Positions 17,728 to 26,325 of a stretch of 64,000 nt of DNA are shown piece by piece. A model generated the notes under the pieces. The model did no database searches. It saw only the letters and a list, made by a program, of their open reading frames with translations, and had not been told where the DNA came from. The first letter of the stretch is position 1. Each line of letters starts with the position of its first letter. The translations under genes and the position numbers were made by a program. The stretch lies in assembly GCA_035293945.1 (NCBI GenBank), contig DATGLV010000003.1:1-64000 (forward strand), given 5' to 3'. Origin of the DNA: VAZQ01 sp035293945 (GTDB lineage: Bacteria; Pseudomonadota; Alphaproteobacteria; Rhizobiales; Xanthobacteraceae).

Positions 17728-18189
17728 ATGGCGGTCTCTCTGCGGGTCAATGGCCGCACCCATGCATCGACGGCCGATCGGGACACGCCGCTCATCTACA
17801 TCCTGCGCAACGACCTCAAGCTGAACGGACCGAAATTCGGCTGCGGCCTCGGGCAGTGCGGAGCCTGCACGGTCATCATCGACGGGCGAGCGGTGCGCTC
17901 ATGCCTTACGACCGTGAATGATGCGCGCGACGCCGAGGTCATCACCCTGGAGGGGCTCGGCTCGCTCGATAATCCGCATCCGGTGCAGCGCGCCTTCATC
18001 GAGGAACAGGCCGCCCAATGCGGCTATTGCCTCAACGGCATGATCATGCAGGCCAAGGCGTTCCTGGATCAGGTCGCCAAGCCGACCGAGGCGGAGATCA
18101 AGGCGGCGCTCGCCGGCAATCTCTGCCGCTGCGGCGCGCAGGTGGAGATCGTGCGGGCGGTGCAACGGGTAGCGGCCGCACGCGCGTAG
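17728..18189 (+). CDS. (2Fe-2S)-binding subunit of a xanthine oxidase-family oxidoreductase
   Basis: Small subunit, 153 aa, carrying two [2Fe-2S] clusters. The plant-type site uses C39, C44, C47 and C59 ('FGCGLGQCGACTVII...RSC'). The second site uses C98, C101, C133 and C135 ('QCGYCLNG...CRCG'). This matches IorA/isoquinoline 1-oxidoreductase alpha-type subunits. Electrons from the molybdenum subunit encoded next pass to an outside acceptor, since no FAD subunit gene is nearby. The start at 17728 follows a G-run and GCGAAG. The stop abuts a palindrome. Confidence 0.9.
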   Translation: MAVSLRVNGRTHASTADRDTPLIYILRNDLKLNGPKFGCGLGQCGACTVIIDGRAVRSCLTTVNDARDAEVITLEGLGSLDNPHPVQRAFIEEQAAQCGYCLNGMIMQAKAFLDQVAKPTEAEIKAALAGNLCRCGAQVEIVRAVQRVAAARA

Positions 18190-18237
18190 CGCATGTTCCG
18201 GAAAAGTGGATCCCGGTTTTCCGATAAGAACATGCGC
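18189..18237. repeat. Long perfect-armed palindrome between oxidoreductase subunits
   Basis: The outer arms are GCGCATGTTC and GAACATGCGC, and the inner arms are CCGGAAAA and TTTTCCG around GTGGATCCCGG. This is a well-known dispersed rhizobial element (from memory). It starts on the stop codon of the small-subunit gene. It is open in frame with the large-subunit gene and could be translated as 'MFRKSGSRFSDKNMR', a false N-terminus seen in many annotations. Confidence 0.8.
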
Positions 18238-18258
18238 CAAATGAAGCAGAGAAGCGTC

Positions 18259-20532
18259 ATGCCGGCTCGGCTCGAAATCGCCCGGCGCGACCTGCTCAAG
18301 GCAGCAGGTTGTCTTGCCGGCTACATGCTGGTCGTTTGCGCGCCCGCCTCCTCGCCACGCGCCGCCGAAGCCGGCACCGCCAGCGCGCCTGCCGGGCCTT
18401 GGCCGAAGACGATTCCCCCCGACCGGATCGATTCCTGGCTCGCCGTCAGGGCTGACGGAGGTGTCACCTGCTTTACCGGTCGGGTCGATCTCGGCACAGG
18501 GGTGCGCACCGCGCTCGCCCAGATCGTCGCGGACGAGCTCGACGTCGATTTCGATCGTGTCACCGTGGTGATGGGCGATACCGCCAGAACCCCGGACCAA
18601 GGCACGACCAGCGCCAGCAACACGATTCAGAAAGAAGCCGTTCCGCTGCGCCACGCCGCCGCCGATGCCCGGCAGATGTTGTTGAAGCTCGCGTCCGAGC
18701 GGCTTGCGGTTCCGGTTTCCGATCTTCGGGTCGCGAGCGGCATCATCAGCTCCGGCCGCGCCGGCAAGAGCATTTCCTACGGCGAGCTCATCGGCGACAA
18801 ACGCTTCGACCTGCGCGCTTCCGGCCGTGCGCGCACCAAGAAGCCGTCCGAATACACGATCGTGGGCAAATCGGTGCCGCGCACCGACATCGCCGCAAAG
18901 GCGACCGGCGCATTCACGTTCGTGCACGACATGCGCCGGCCCGGGATGGTGCACGCCCGCGTGATCCGGCCGCCCTCGTATGGCGTGGAAACCGCGATCG
19001 GCTCCGCACTCATATCCGTCGACATGGGCTCGGTGCGGCACATACCGGGTCTCATCCAGGTGGTGCGGATCGAGGATTTCGTCGCCGTGGTGGCGGAGCG
19101 CGAGGAGAATGCAATCAAGGCTGCGCGTGACCTCAAGGTCGAATGGAAGCCATGGTCGGGGCTGCCCGATTTCTCCAAGCTCGAGGCGACGCTGCGCGAA
19201 TATCCGGGCAAGCCCCGCCTGTTGCGCGAGGAAGGTGATATTCGCTCGGCGCTCACCAATGCGGCAATCGAGCTCTCCGCAACCTACGTCTGGCCTTATC
19301 AGCTGCACGCGTCGATTGGTCCATCCTGCGCGGTCGCCGAATACACCGACAACAAGCTCACCATCTGGTCGGCGACCCAATCCGCGCATGCGCTGCGCCG
19401 CGAGGCTGCCCGGCTTTTGGCCATGCCGGAGGAGGCGGTGCGCGTCGTGCACGTGGACGGCGCCGGCTGCTATGGCCTCAATTGTTCGGACGATGTCTCA
19501 CTCGACGCGGCCCTGCTGACGAAGGCGGTCGGCCGTCCGGTTCGGGTGCAGCTCTCGCGCGAGCAGGAGCAGGGCTGGGAGCCCAAAGGCGCCGCGCAGC
19601 TCATGGATGTCAGCGCGAGTCTCGACGGCAGCGGCCGCATCACCGGTTATCAATTCACCACCAAGTGCTTCTCCGGGCGCGGCGAGACCCTTGCGCACTA
19701 TTTGACCGGCGCTGCGCCGGTGAAGCCGGCGGTGCTCGCACAAGGCGACCGCAACGCGGTGCCGCCCTATGTGGACATTCCCAACGTGCAGATCAGTGTG
19801 CTCGATCCGGTGCCGCCGGTGCGTTCCGCGCGCATGCGCGGCGTCGCCAGCCTGCCCAACAGCTTCGCCCATGAATGCTTCATCGACGAGCTCGCGGCCG
19901 CCGCCGGCGCCGACCCGTTGAAGTTCCGCTTGGAGCGGCTCAATGATGCACGCGCACAGGCCGTGCTGACTGCGGTGGCCAAGAAGGCGGCATGGGAGTC
20001 GCACGCGCCACCCAAGAAGGAGCCGGTCGCCGGCACGATCGCCAAGGGCCGCGGGGTCGCCTATGCGCGCTACACCCACGGCGATTACCCGGGATACGGG
20101 GCTGCCTACGCGGCCTGGATCGCCGATGTCGAGGTCGATGTCACGAGCGGCCGGGTGCGGGTTGCGCGCGTGGTCGTGGCGCAGGATTGCGGCCTGATGG
20201 TCAACCCGCGGGGAGTCGAGCAGCAGGTGCGTGGCAATGTCATCCAGACGCTCAGCCGTGCCCTGATGGAAGAGGCCAAGTTCGACGCCTCGGGCGCCAC
20301 CAGCCTCGATTTCGCGAGCTACCCGATCGCCACCTTCGCGGACGTGCCGGACATCCAGGTGGTGTTGATCGAGCGCGCCGACGAGCCGCCGATGGGGGTT
20401 GGTGAATCGGCCGCAATCCCCGGCGCGGCGGCCATCGCCAATGCCATTTTCAACGCGACCGGCGCCCGCATCCGCCAGGTGCCGTTCACGCCGCAGCGGA
20501 TCAAAGACGCGTTGGCTTCGCCGCGGCGCTAA
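18259..20532 (+). CDS. Molybdopterin-binding subunit, xanthine dehydrogenase family (IorB-like)
   Basis: Large catalytic subunit, 757 aa from ATG 18259; ATG 18241 is a close alternative. The N-terminus 'ARRDLLKAAGCLAGYMLVV' is a twin-arginine export signal, which fits the periplasmic IorB branch. Cofactor-binding blocks include 'GRVDLGTGVRTALAQIVADE' and the C-terminal 'MGVGESAAIPGAAAIANA' with the catalytic glutamate. The family hydroxylates N-heterocycles or oxidises aldehydes. With the upstream iron-sulfur subunit it forms a two-subunit enzyme. The substrate is not known. Confidence 0.85.
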   Translation: MPARLEIARRDLLKAAGCLAGYMLVVCAPASSPRAAEAGTASAPAGPWPKTIPPDRIDSWLAVRADGGVTCFTGRVDLGTGVRTALAQIVADELDVDFDRVTVVMGDTARTPDQGTTSASNTIQKEAVPLRHAAADARQMLLKLASERLAVPVSDLRVASGIISSGRAGKSISYGELIGDKRFDLRASGRARTKKPSEYTIVGKSVPRTDIAAKATGAFTFVHDMRRPGMVHARVIRPPSYGVETAIGSALISVDMGSVRHIPGLIQVVRIEDFVAVVAEREENAIKAARDLKVEWKPWSGLPDFSKLEATLREYPGKPRLLREEGDIRSALTNAAIELSATYVWPYQLHASIGPSCAVAEYTDNKLTIWSATQSAHALRREAARLLAMPEEAVRVVHVDGAGCYGLNCSDDVSLDAALLTKAVGRPVRVQLSREQEQGWEPKGAAQLMDVSASLDGSGRITGYQFTTKCFSGRGETLAHYLTGAAPVKPAVLAQGDRNAVPPYVDIPNVQISVLDPVPPVRSARMRGVASLPNSFAHECFIDELAAAAGADPLKFRLERLNDARAQAVLTAVAKKAAWESHAPPKKEPVAGTIAKGRGVAYARYTHGDYPGYGAAYAAWIADVEVDVTSGRVRVARVVVAQDCGLMVNPRGVEQQVRGNVIQTLSRALMEEAKFDASGATSLDFASYPIATFADVPDIQVVLIERADEPPMGVGESAAIPGAAAIANAIFNATGARIRQVPFTPQRIKDALASPRR

Positions 20533-20766
20533 GACATGTGCTCGCACCGCCGCTGCGGGCCAGAAGTAAACATCATCGAAGCAATTCGGCTGCAGCCAGT
20601 TCCGCCATTTGCAATGCGCTGATTGGTGAAAGATCATCCTCAATAGAGAATCAGGTGGGGACCGCCGAGCCGGACCCGATAACTGCGATGCCTTGATGGT
20701 GAGAAGCGGGTCAAGGGCGTACAACTTCGATGGTGTGCCACGCTGGGAGGCGATAGTTTCGCGCGC
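20533..20766. other. Intergenic stretch with no recognised feature
   Basis: 234 bp between the molybdoenzyme gene and the acetyltransferase gene. No hairpin family or clear promoter consensus was recognised. Confidence 0.5.
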
Positions 20767-21327
20767 ATGAGCAGTGGCAGCCCCCCGGTCTTGCGAGGCG
20801 AACGGGTTATCCTGCGCGCACCCCGCGAAGAGGATTTCGAAGCCCGCCTCAGGCTTGGAGCCGATGCTGAGATAATTCGGATGTATGGAGGCAATCGGAG
20901 CGACGTTCGCCCGATGACCGAGGAAGCGGCCAAGCGCTGGGTGCGGCGCCTGCTAAATCACGAACATGCTTGGATCATAGAGGCTGGCACCCTCATCGGG
21001 GAAATCAGGCTTGATCGTGTTGATTTGAGAGACAGGCGGGCAAGTTTGGCAATCGGGATTGAAGACGCCGCCCAGCTTGGAAAGGGCCTTGGCAGTGAGG
21101 CTATTGATCTTACTTTGGGCTATGCTTTCAGCGTCCTAAAACTGCATCGCGTTTCCGTGCGCGTGGTGGAATATAATTTGCGAGCGATCCGCGCGTATCA
21201 GAAGTGCGGGTTCGTCATCGAGGGAAGAGAGCGAGAGGCCGCGTTCGTCGACGGCCGATGGTATGACGATGTTATGATGGCAATCCTCGAAAATGAATAC
21301 TTGGCGAGGCGGCGAAAAGAAAGATGA
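20767..21327 (+). CDS. GNAT family N-acetyltransferase (RimJ/RimL type)
   Basis: Acetyl-CoA-dependent acetyltransferase, 186 aa. It has the 'RGERVILRAPREEDFEA' N-terminus typical of RimJ/RimL-like GNATs, the acetyl-CoA loop region 'GIEDAAQLGKGLGSEAIDL', and the C-terminal 'NLRAIRAYQKCGFVIEGRER'. The acceptor may be a protein N-terminus or an antibiotic. Codon and base use are slightly less GC-rich than the neighbours, which may hint at transfer. Confidence 0.85.
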   Translation: MSSGSPPVLRGERVILRAPREEDFEARLRLGADAEIIRMYGGNRSDVRPMTEEAAKRWVRRLLNHEHAWIIEAGTLIGEIRLDRVDLRDRRASLAIGIEDAAQLGKGLGSEAIDLTLGYAFSVLKLHRVSVRVVEYNLRAIRAYQKCGFVIEGREREAAFVDGRWYDDVMMAILENEYLARRRKER

Positions 21328-21368
21328 CGGCTTCGAGCTAGAGTCGAAGCAGGCCAACGATGAGCTGG

Positions 21369-21398
21369 GTCGATCCTCTATTCGTCGATCCTTTATTC
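21369..21398. repeat. Two tandem 15-bp repeats
   Basis: GTCGATCCTCTATTC followed directly by GTCGATCCTTTATTC (one mismatch), immediately before the convergent SsuA-like gene end. Confidence 0.7.
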
Positions 21399-22386
21399 AT
21401 TCGATGCCGGCGGCGCGTAGATAATCCAGGTCGAGGAAGCGATCGGCCGTGGGCAACGGCGGCTCGAGGTTGCCGGCTTCGCTCATCAACGCAATCACTT
21501 GCTGCAGGCCCTTGGGATCGATCTCGCCGCGCCTGGGCAGGACGCCTCGCTCCGGCTTGAAATAAAGATCGAGCGTCTGCCCCGCTATGAGCTCCGAAAC
21601 CCCCGTCGTGTCCACGATTGTCCTGATCACCCGATCGCGGTTTGCCGGATCTCGGATGAACGCGAAGGCCGCACCCAAGCCGCGTACATAGCGCGTCACC
21701 GCCTCCTTGTGGTCCGCCGCCCAGGAGCGGCGGATCGCCGTGACCGTGTAAAGCAGCTCCGGCACCGCATCGTTGGATGTTCCAAGGAGCCGATAGCCCT
21801 CCTGCACGGCCAGGAGGTCCTGCGGCTGGCCGAGCACGACCGCGTCGCAATCGCCTTGATGCAGGCAGTTCCAACGGGTCGGCGTGCCTTCGATCATCTT
21901 GACCCCGAAATCGTGCTCGAGGCCGTGCAGCGCCAACAGCTTGCGCATCGAGATCGCGATGGTGCCGGCTGCGTCGGCGAGCCCGATGATCTTCCCCTTG
22001 AGATCAGCAAAGCGTTTGATCTCCGGTTTCGCCACGAGGCTGTAGATCGGGTTATCGAACTCGGCCGCGATGCCGACCGCATCGGATCCGGCGAGCGCTG
22101 CACGGATCAGGAAAGGCGTCGCCACATGGGTGAGATCGACCTCGTCATCATGCAGCGCCGCGATCATTTTGTCGGAGCCGCCCGGAATGGGAATCAGCAC
22201 CTTGACGTCAAGGCCCTCTCGGGCAAACAGGCCCTCGCGTTGTGCAATCGAGATTGGCAGCGAAAACACGCTGTGTGCCGCCGAATAGGCCTGCCCATAG
22301 CGCAGCATGAGCGTTTCAACGCCGGCGCCGTGCGCGAAAGCGGCGCCAATCAGGCCGGCGAGCAGGAGGCGCATTGAGGTAGGCAT
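21397..22386 (-). CDS. Orphan ABC substrate-binding protein, NitT/TauT (SsuA) family
   Basis: Periplasmic binding protein, 329 aa from ATG 22386, with a signal peptide ending near 'AFAHGAG'. Family features are 'FSLPISIAQREGLFAREGLDV', 'GGSDKMIAALHDDEVDLTHV' and 'ADLKGKIIGLADAAGT'. The ligand could be a sulfonate, nitrate, a thiamine precursor or an aromatic; the sequence does not tell. No permease or ATPase gene lies next to it, so it must work with a distant transporter. Confidence 0.85.
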   Translation of the reverse strand: MPTSMRLLLAGLIGAAFAHGAGVETLMLRYGQAYSAAHSVFSLPISIAQREGLFAREGLDVKVLIPIPGGSDKMIAALHDDEVDLTHVATPFLIRAALAGSDAVGIAAEFDNPIYSLVAKPEIKRFADLKGKIIGLADAAGTIAISMRKLLALHGLEHDFGVKMIEGTPTRWNCLHQGDCDAVVLGQPQDLLAVQEGYRLLGTSNDAVPELLYTVTAIRRSWAADHKEAVTRYVRGLGAAFAFIRDPANRDRVIRTIVDTTGVSELIAGQTLDLYFKPERGVLPRRGEIDPKGLQQVIALMSEAGNLEPPLPTADRFLDLDYLRAAGIE

Positions 22387-22566
22387 CTTGTCTGTTCCAG
22401 CACTCGGCACCCCGTTGGATAAGCGCCACGGCGTCAGTTTACTACATTCGGCTTTGCACAGAGGCCGCATTGCTGCTGCCGAAGGCCGCACCCGATAGGC
22501 TGCACGTGTGCCCGCTCGTCGGCATAACGCCGGCGACGAGCAGGCAAGCTTGACTGATCAAACGCG

Positions 22567-23523
22567 CTATTTGATCGCCTGTGGATTTATGGGCGAGCCG
22601 GTGCCGCCGGTGATCACCAGCGGCGGTCCGCAGAAGAAGAACTCGTAGACTCTGTCCGCCGCGCAATCCTCCGCCAGCTCCTTGAGGTAGAACATCTCCC
22701 CCATCGTCAGACCCATGGCCGGGATCACCACCCAATGCCAGGGCTGGTTGGCCTCGGTGGTTTCGTTCGGGCGCACCTCGACCCCCCAGGTGTCGGAGCA
22801 GATCGCCGCGATCTGTCTGTCCTGGCACCAGTAGCAATTCTCGAATTTCACCCCGGGGGCGTCGCCGCCCGCAAAGCCGCCCCACTTCTTCTCGGCAAGG
22901 CAGCGTTCCATCTGGCCGGTCCGCACGATCACGAAATCGCCGCGACGGATCTCGATGCTCTGCGCCTTGGCGCATTGGTCGAGCTCGTCGTTGGCAATCG
23001 CATAGCCGTCAGCCAGATGCGGCAGACCCTTGAAGCGCGCAATATCGAGCAGCACGCCGCGGCCGACCATTTTGCTCTTGGTGTGCTCGATGCCGAGCTT
23101 GCCGAGGCCGTTGCAATCGACCAGCCGCGCGTCGTAGCCGTTGTACATCTTCTCCTCATAGAAGATGTGGCCGAGCGAATCCCAATGCGTCGCGCATTGC
23201 ACCGGCATGTTGATGGCATCGTCGGCGTAGCGGACATTCGGCACGACGTCTTGGCGCCCTGCGACCGCATCGGTGCCGGTCGCCAGCATGGTATGAATCG
23301 GATTCCAGCGCCCGCCAAAGAGGCCGGTCTGCGGACCATTGCGGTCGAGCGGAATCCCGAGTGCGAAGACCTTGCCGCGGCGGATGAGAGAGGCCGCCCG
23401 CACGATGTCTTCGGGCCGTACGTGATTGAGCGTGCCGATCTGGTCGTCAGCGCCCCATCGGCCCCAATTCCTCAGCTTCTCGGACGCTTCGCGGATCGCC
23501 TGCTTCCCCACCTTGATGTCCAT
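22567..23523 (-). CDS. Cyclase family protein (kynurenine formamidase-like)
   Basis: Metal-dependent hydrolase of the cyclase family, 318 aa from ATG 23523. The metal-binding motif is 'CATHWDSLGHIFYEEKMYNG', the HxD-x3-H form. 'GRGVLLDIARFKG' and 'IRRGDFVIVRTG' are further conserved blocks. Relatives hydrolyse formylkynurenine, isatin and cyclic amides. It is divergent from aroE (about 130 bp apart). The length is longer than KynB (about 210 aa), as in the larger catabolic branch. Confidence 0.8.
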   Translation of the reverse strand: MDIKVGKQAIREASEKLRNWGRWGADDQIGTLNHVRPEDIVRAASLIRRGKVFALGIPLDRNGPQTGLFGGRWNPIHTMLATGTDAVAGRQDVVPNVRYADDAINMPVQCATHWDSLGHIFYEEKMYNGYDARLVDCNGLGKLGIEHTKSKMVGRGVLLDIARFKGLPHLADGYAIANDELDQCAKAQSIEIRRGDFVIVRTGQMERCLAEKKWGGFAGGDAPGVKFENCYWCQDRQIAAICSDTWGVEVRPNETTEANQPWHWVVIPAMGLTMGEMFYLKELAEDCAADRVYEFFFCGPPLVITGGTGSPINPQAIK

Positions 23524-23652
23524 CGTCCCGGCTTCCTTTGCTTCCTCACGCTCAGGGGATGATTGTGACGCGGCCGAGGATCGCGGTCCATCAGGCTGCG
23601 GCAGCGGCGGAAACGTTGCCAACGCTCCCTGAACTTGCGCTATGTGAGGCGC

Positions 23653-24504
23653 ATGGAACAAAAGCCCGCCTGCCGCAAAGCTGCCTGTGTGATTGGTTGG
23701 CCGGTCGAGCATTCGCGCTCCCCGCTTATCCACGGATATTGGATCAAGGAGCTTGGCCTCGAAGCCGCGTACCGGCGCGAGCCGGTGACGCCGGAAGGCT
23801 TTGCTGAGTTCGTCACCCACCTCGCGCAACATGGTTATGTGGGGGCAAACATCACGGTGCCGCACAAGGAGGCGGCGCTTGCCCTGGCGAGCCCGGATGC
23901 GCTTGCCGCCGCAGTCGGGGCCGCAAACACCCTCTGGCTCAAGGACGGCAAGCTGCACGCGACCAACACCGACGTCGAGGGCTTCATCGCCAGTCTTGAT
24001 ACGGCTGTTCCGGGCTGGGCTTCCGATGCCGGGCCGGCGGTGGTGCTCGGCGCCGGCGGTGCCGCGCGGGCAGTAGTATTTGGCCTGCTGCAACAGGGGA
24101 TGGCCGAGATTCGCGTCGTCAATCGCAGTCTGGAGCGGGCGAGCGCGATGCGGGAACGGTTCGGCAAAGCCGTGGCGCCGTGCCGGTGGGAGGAGCGTGA
24201 CCGTGCCCTTGCGGGCGCGAGCCTGTTGGTCAACACAACCACGCTCGGCATGACGGGTCAGCCGGCGCTCGCCATCGACCTCGCCCGCCTCCCCCCTGAT
24301 GCGGTGGTCGCCGATATCGTCTATGCTCCGCTCTCGACGCCGCTGTTGGCGGCCGCCTCTGCGCGTGGATTGCGCACAGTCGACGGTCTCGGCATGCTGC
24401 TGCACCAGGCGGCGGGCGCCTTCGCGCGGTTCTTCGGCACACGGCCGGAGGTTACGGCGGCCTTGCGCGCGCTGGTGGAGGCTGATCTGATGCGGCACTT
24501 CTGA
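23653..24504 (+). CDS. aroE: Shikimate dehydrogenase
   Basis: NADPH-dependent reduction of 3-dehydroshikimate in aromatic amino-acid synthesis, 283 aa. The start is ATG 23653 with TGAGG upstream. The substrate site includes 'EHSRSPLIHGYW' (19-30), catalytic K72 in 'NITVPHKEAA' and the Asp of 'NTDVEGF'. The cofactor motif is 'VVLGAGGAARAVVFGLL'. It is a full-length AroE-like protein. Because it sits beside a cyclase rather than coaE/dnaQ, it could instead be a quinate/shikimate catabolic paralogue. Confidence 0.85.
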   Translation: MEQKPACRKAACVIGWPVEHSRSPLIHGYWIKELGLEAAYRREPVTPEGFAEFVTHLAQHGYVGANITVPHKEAALALASPDALAAAVGAANTLWLKDGKLHATNTDVEGFIASLDTAVPGWASDAGPAVVLGAGGAARAVVFGLLQQGMAEIRVVNRSLERASAMRERFGKAVAPCRWEERDRALAGASLLVNTTTLGMTGQPALAIDLARLPPDAVVADIVYAPLSTPLLAAASARGLRTVDGLGMLLHQAAGAFARFFGTRPEVTAALRALVEADLMRHF

Positions 24505-24542
24505 TGCGGCAATGATGCGGCCGCCGCACTGAATGCGCTATC

Positions 24543-24585
24543 GCCCCCACCCTAACCCACCCCCGCAAGCGGGGAGGGAAGGGAG
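24543..24585. repeat. Short GC-rich hairpin repeat
   Basis: 'CCACCCCCGCAAGCGGGGAG' type hairpin between aroE and the next gene, related to the element at 10949-11078. It could act as a terminator for aroE. Confidence 0.6.
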
Positions 24586-24609
24586 GGGTCAACTTTCGGG
24601 AGGATACCG

Positions 24610-25239
24610 ATGCAGAAGATGACACGGCGCACGTTTGGCGCCTCGAGCCTTGCCTTGATGCTTGCGGGCTCGGCGAGCTTTGCCCAGCAGGCGCGGCCGG
24701 TTCGTGTCCGAGGCACGGTCGAGAGCGCGAGCGGCAATGTGATCATGGTCAAGTCGCGCGACGGCTCCGATCTCAAGCTCGTGCTGAAGGACAATGCGAC
24801 GGTCCGGGCGGTCATTCCGGCCAAGATGACCGATATCAAGGCGGGCACCAATGTGGGCATCACCTCCGCGCCGCAGGCCGACGGCAGTCTCTCGGCGATC
24901 GAGGTGCACATCTTCCCGGCCAATCAGAATATCAATTCGGCGCACTTCGATTGGGACCTGATGCCCAACACGTTCATGACCAATGGACCGGTGCAGACAT
25001 CGGTTGCTGCGGTTGATGGTCAAGTGCTCACCGTGCAGTACAAGAGCGGTGACAAGGTCGACGAGAAGCAGATCAAGATCACGCCCAAGACCGCGATCGT
25101 CGGCTACGAGCCCTCCAGCAAGGACGCCCTGAAGCCCGGCGTGAAAGTGTTCGTGGCGGCCGCCCCGAAGCTGCCGGATGGATCGCTGGACGTTGCCAAC
25201 ATCTCCTACGGCAAGGATGGCATGACTCCGCCCATGTAG
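24610..25239 (+). CDS. Exported DUF5666-like protein, copy 1
   Basis: Protein of 209 aa with an N-terminal export signal ('RRTFGASSLALMLAGSASFA', possibly Tat). Two small beta-rich repeats follow: 'VRGTVESASGNVIMVKSRDG' with 'VLKDNATVR', and later 'VDGQVLTVQYKSGD'. The pattern resembles DUF5666-type OB-like domains. Its function is unknown. The paralogue lies 55 bp downstream on the same strand. Both share the 'PQADGS...A(I/V)EVHIF' block. Confidence 0.7.
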   Translation: MQKMTRRTFGASSLALMLAGSASFAQQARPVRVRGTVESASGNVIMVKSRDGSDLKLVLKDNATVRAVIPAKMTDIKAGTNVGITSAPQADGSLSAIEVHIFPANQNINSAHFDWDLMPNTFMTNGPVQTSVAAVDGQVLTVQYKSGDKVDEKQIKITPKTAIVGYEPSSKDALKPGVKVFVAAAPKLPDGSLDVANISYGKDGMTPPM

Positions 25240-25294
25240 GGTTATGTAAGGCCGTGCCGGTTAGAGAGCGAAGCAGGTCATGTGGAGGAAAGAG

Positions 25295-25909
25295 ATGAGC
25301 AGAATCGGAATTCTTCCCAGCATCGCGCTGGCGGCCGCATTGGCGGCGTCGCCAGCTTGGGCCCAGCAGGCGCAGACACAACGCCTGTCCGGCACCATCG
25401 AGAAGGTGACTGGCAATTCCCTTCAGGTGAAGGGCAAGGACGGCAAGGAAGCGACCGTGACGCTCGCCGACAAGGCGCTGATCGTCGGAGTGACCAAGGC
25501 CTCGCTTTCCGACATCAAGGAAGGCTCCTACATCGGCAGTGGCGCCGTGCCGCAGGCCGATGGCAGCCAGAAGGCGGTCGAGGTGCACATCTTCGCCGAG
25601 TCGCAGCGCGGCACCGGTGACGGCCACCGCGACGGCTGGCCCGGCGCGCCCAACGGCACCATGACCAATGGCGAAGCCGGCAACCCGGTGACGGGTGTGG
25701 ACGGGCTTACCGTGATGGTCAAATACAAGGGCGGGGAGAAGAAGATCGTGGTCTCACCGTCAACGCCGATCGTCCAGTATCACGTGAGCGACATGAGCAT
25801 CGTCAAGCCGGGTGCTGCCTTCAGCATTGTGGCCGCCACCAAGAAACCGGACGGCACATTCGAGACCAACCGCATCAATGTCGGGGTGGACGGCGCGGTT
25901 CCCAACTGA
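25295..25909 (+). CDS. Exported DUF5666-like protein, copy 2
   Basis: Protein of 204 aa with a Sec signal peptide ('LAAALAASPAWAQQ'). It has the same plan as the preceding gene: 'LSGTIEKVTGNSLQVKGKDG', 'VPQADGSQKAVEVHIF' and a second repeat 'VDGLTVMVKYKGGEKK'. The start is ATG 25295 with GGAGGAAAGAG upstream. The two form a tandem duplicate that has diverged mainly in the central 'GTGDGHRDGWPGAPNGT' linker. Role unknown. Confidence 0.7.
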   Translation: MSRIGILPSIALAAALAASPAWAQQAQTQRLSGTIEKVTGNSLQVKGKDGKEATVTLADKALIVGVTKASLSDIKEGSYIGSGAVPQADGSQKAVEVHIFAESQRGTGDGHRDGWPGAPNGTMTNGEAGNPVTGVDGLTVMVKYKGGEKKIVVSPSTPIVQYHVSDMSIVKPGAAFSIVAATKKPDGTFETNRINVGVDGAVPN

Positions 25910-26325
25910 AGCCTGCTGGCGAGCAAATCCTGGCCTTCGTCGCGTGCGAGCGCGGCGGGGGCTTTGCTTTCTCCGGGGCTTCTCGGGTTGCGATTGCGGC
26001 GCGCCGGCATCAGCCTGTCGCAATGGCGTCATTAAAGCGCAACGCGCGCCGGGTACTTGGGTTGTCGACGCTGGTCATCGCGCTTTTGCCCTGGCGTCTA
26101 CCTGAGGCCTTCGGAGCGCCTGTCCCCCGGCCCCTCGATACGCTCCGCAAGGTTTGGCCGGCTGGCGCCAGTGCTAATGTATGGCGCCCGCCGGCCGCTT
26201 TTATTCCACATCTCTCCGATTGCCCGCGGCTGCGGCGGCGGGCCGCGCCCGGCTTTGCGGCCGCTCGTTATCGGTCCGGAACTGCCTCATGCTATCATTT
26301 CGCTGGGGCGCCCGGAGAGCCGACA
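25910..26325. other. Intergenic stretch upstream of the OmpA-like gene
   Basis: 416 bp. An open frame continuous with the OmpA-like gene runs back to 26023 and begins with a hydrophobic stretch, but its coding character is poor from about 26110 to 26325. I see no clear promoter or repeat. Confidence 0.4.
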
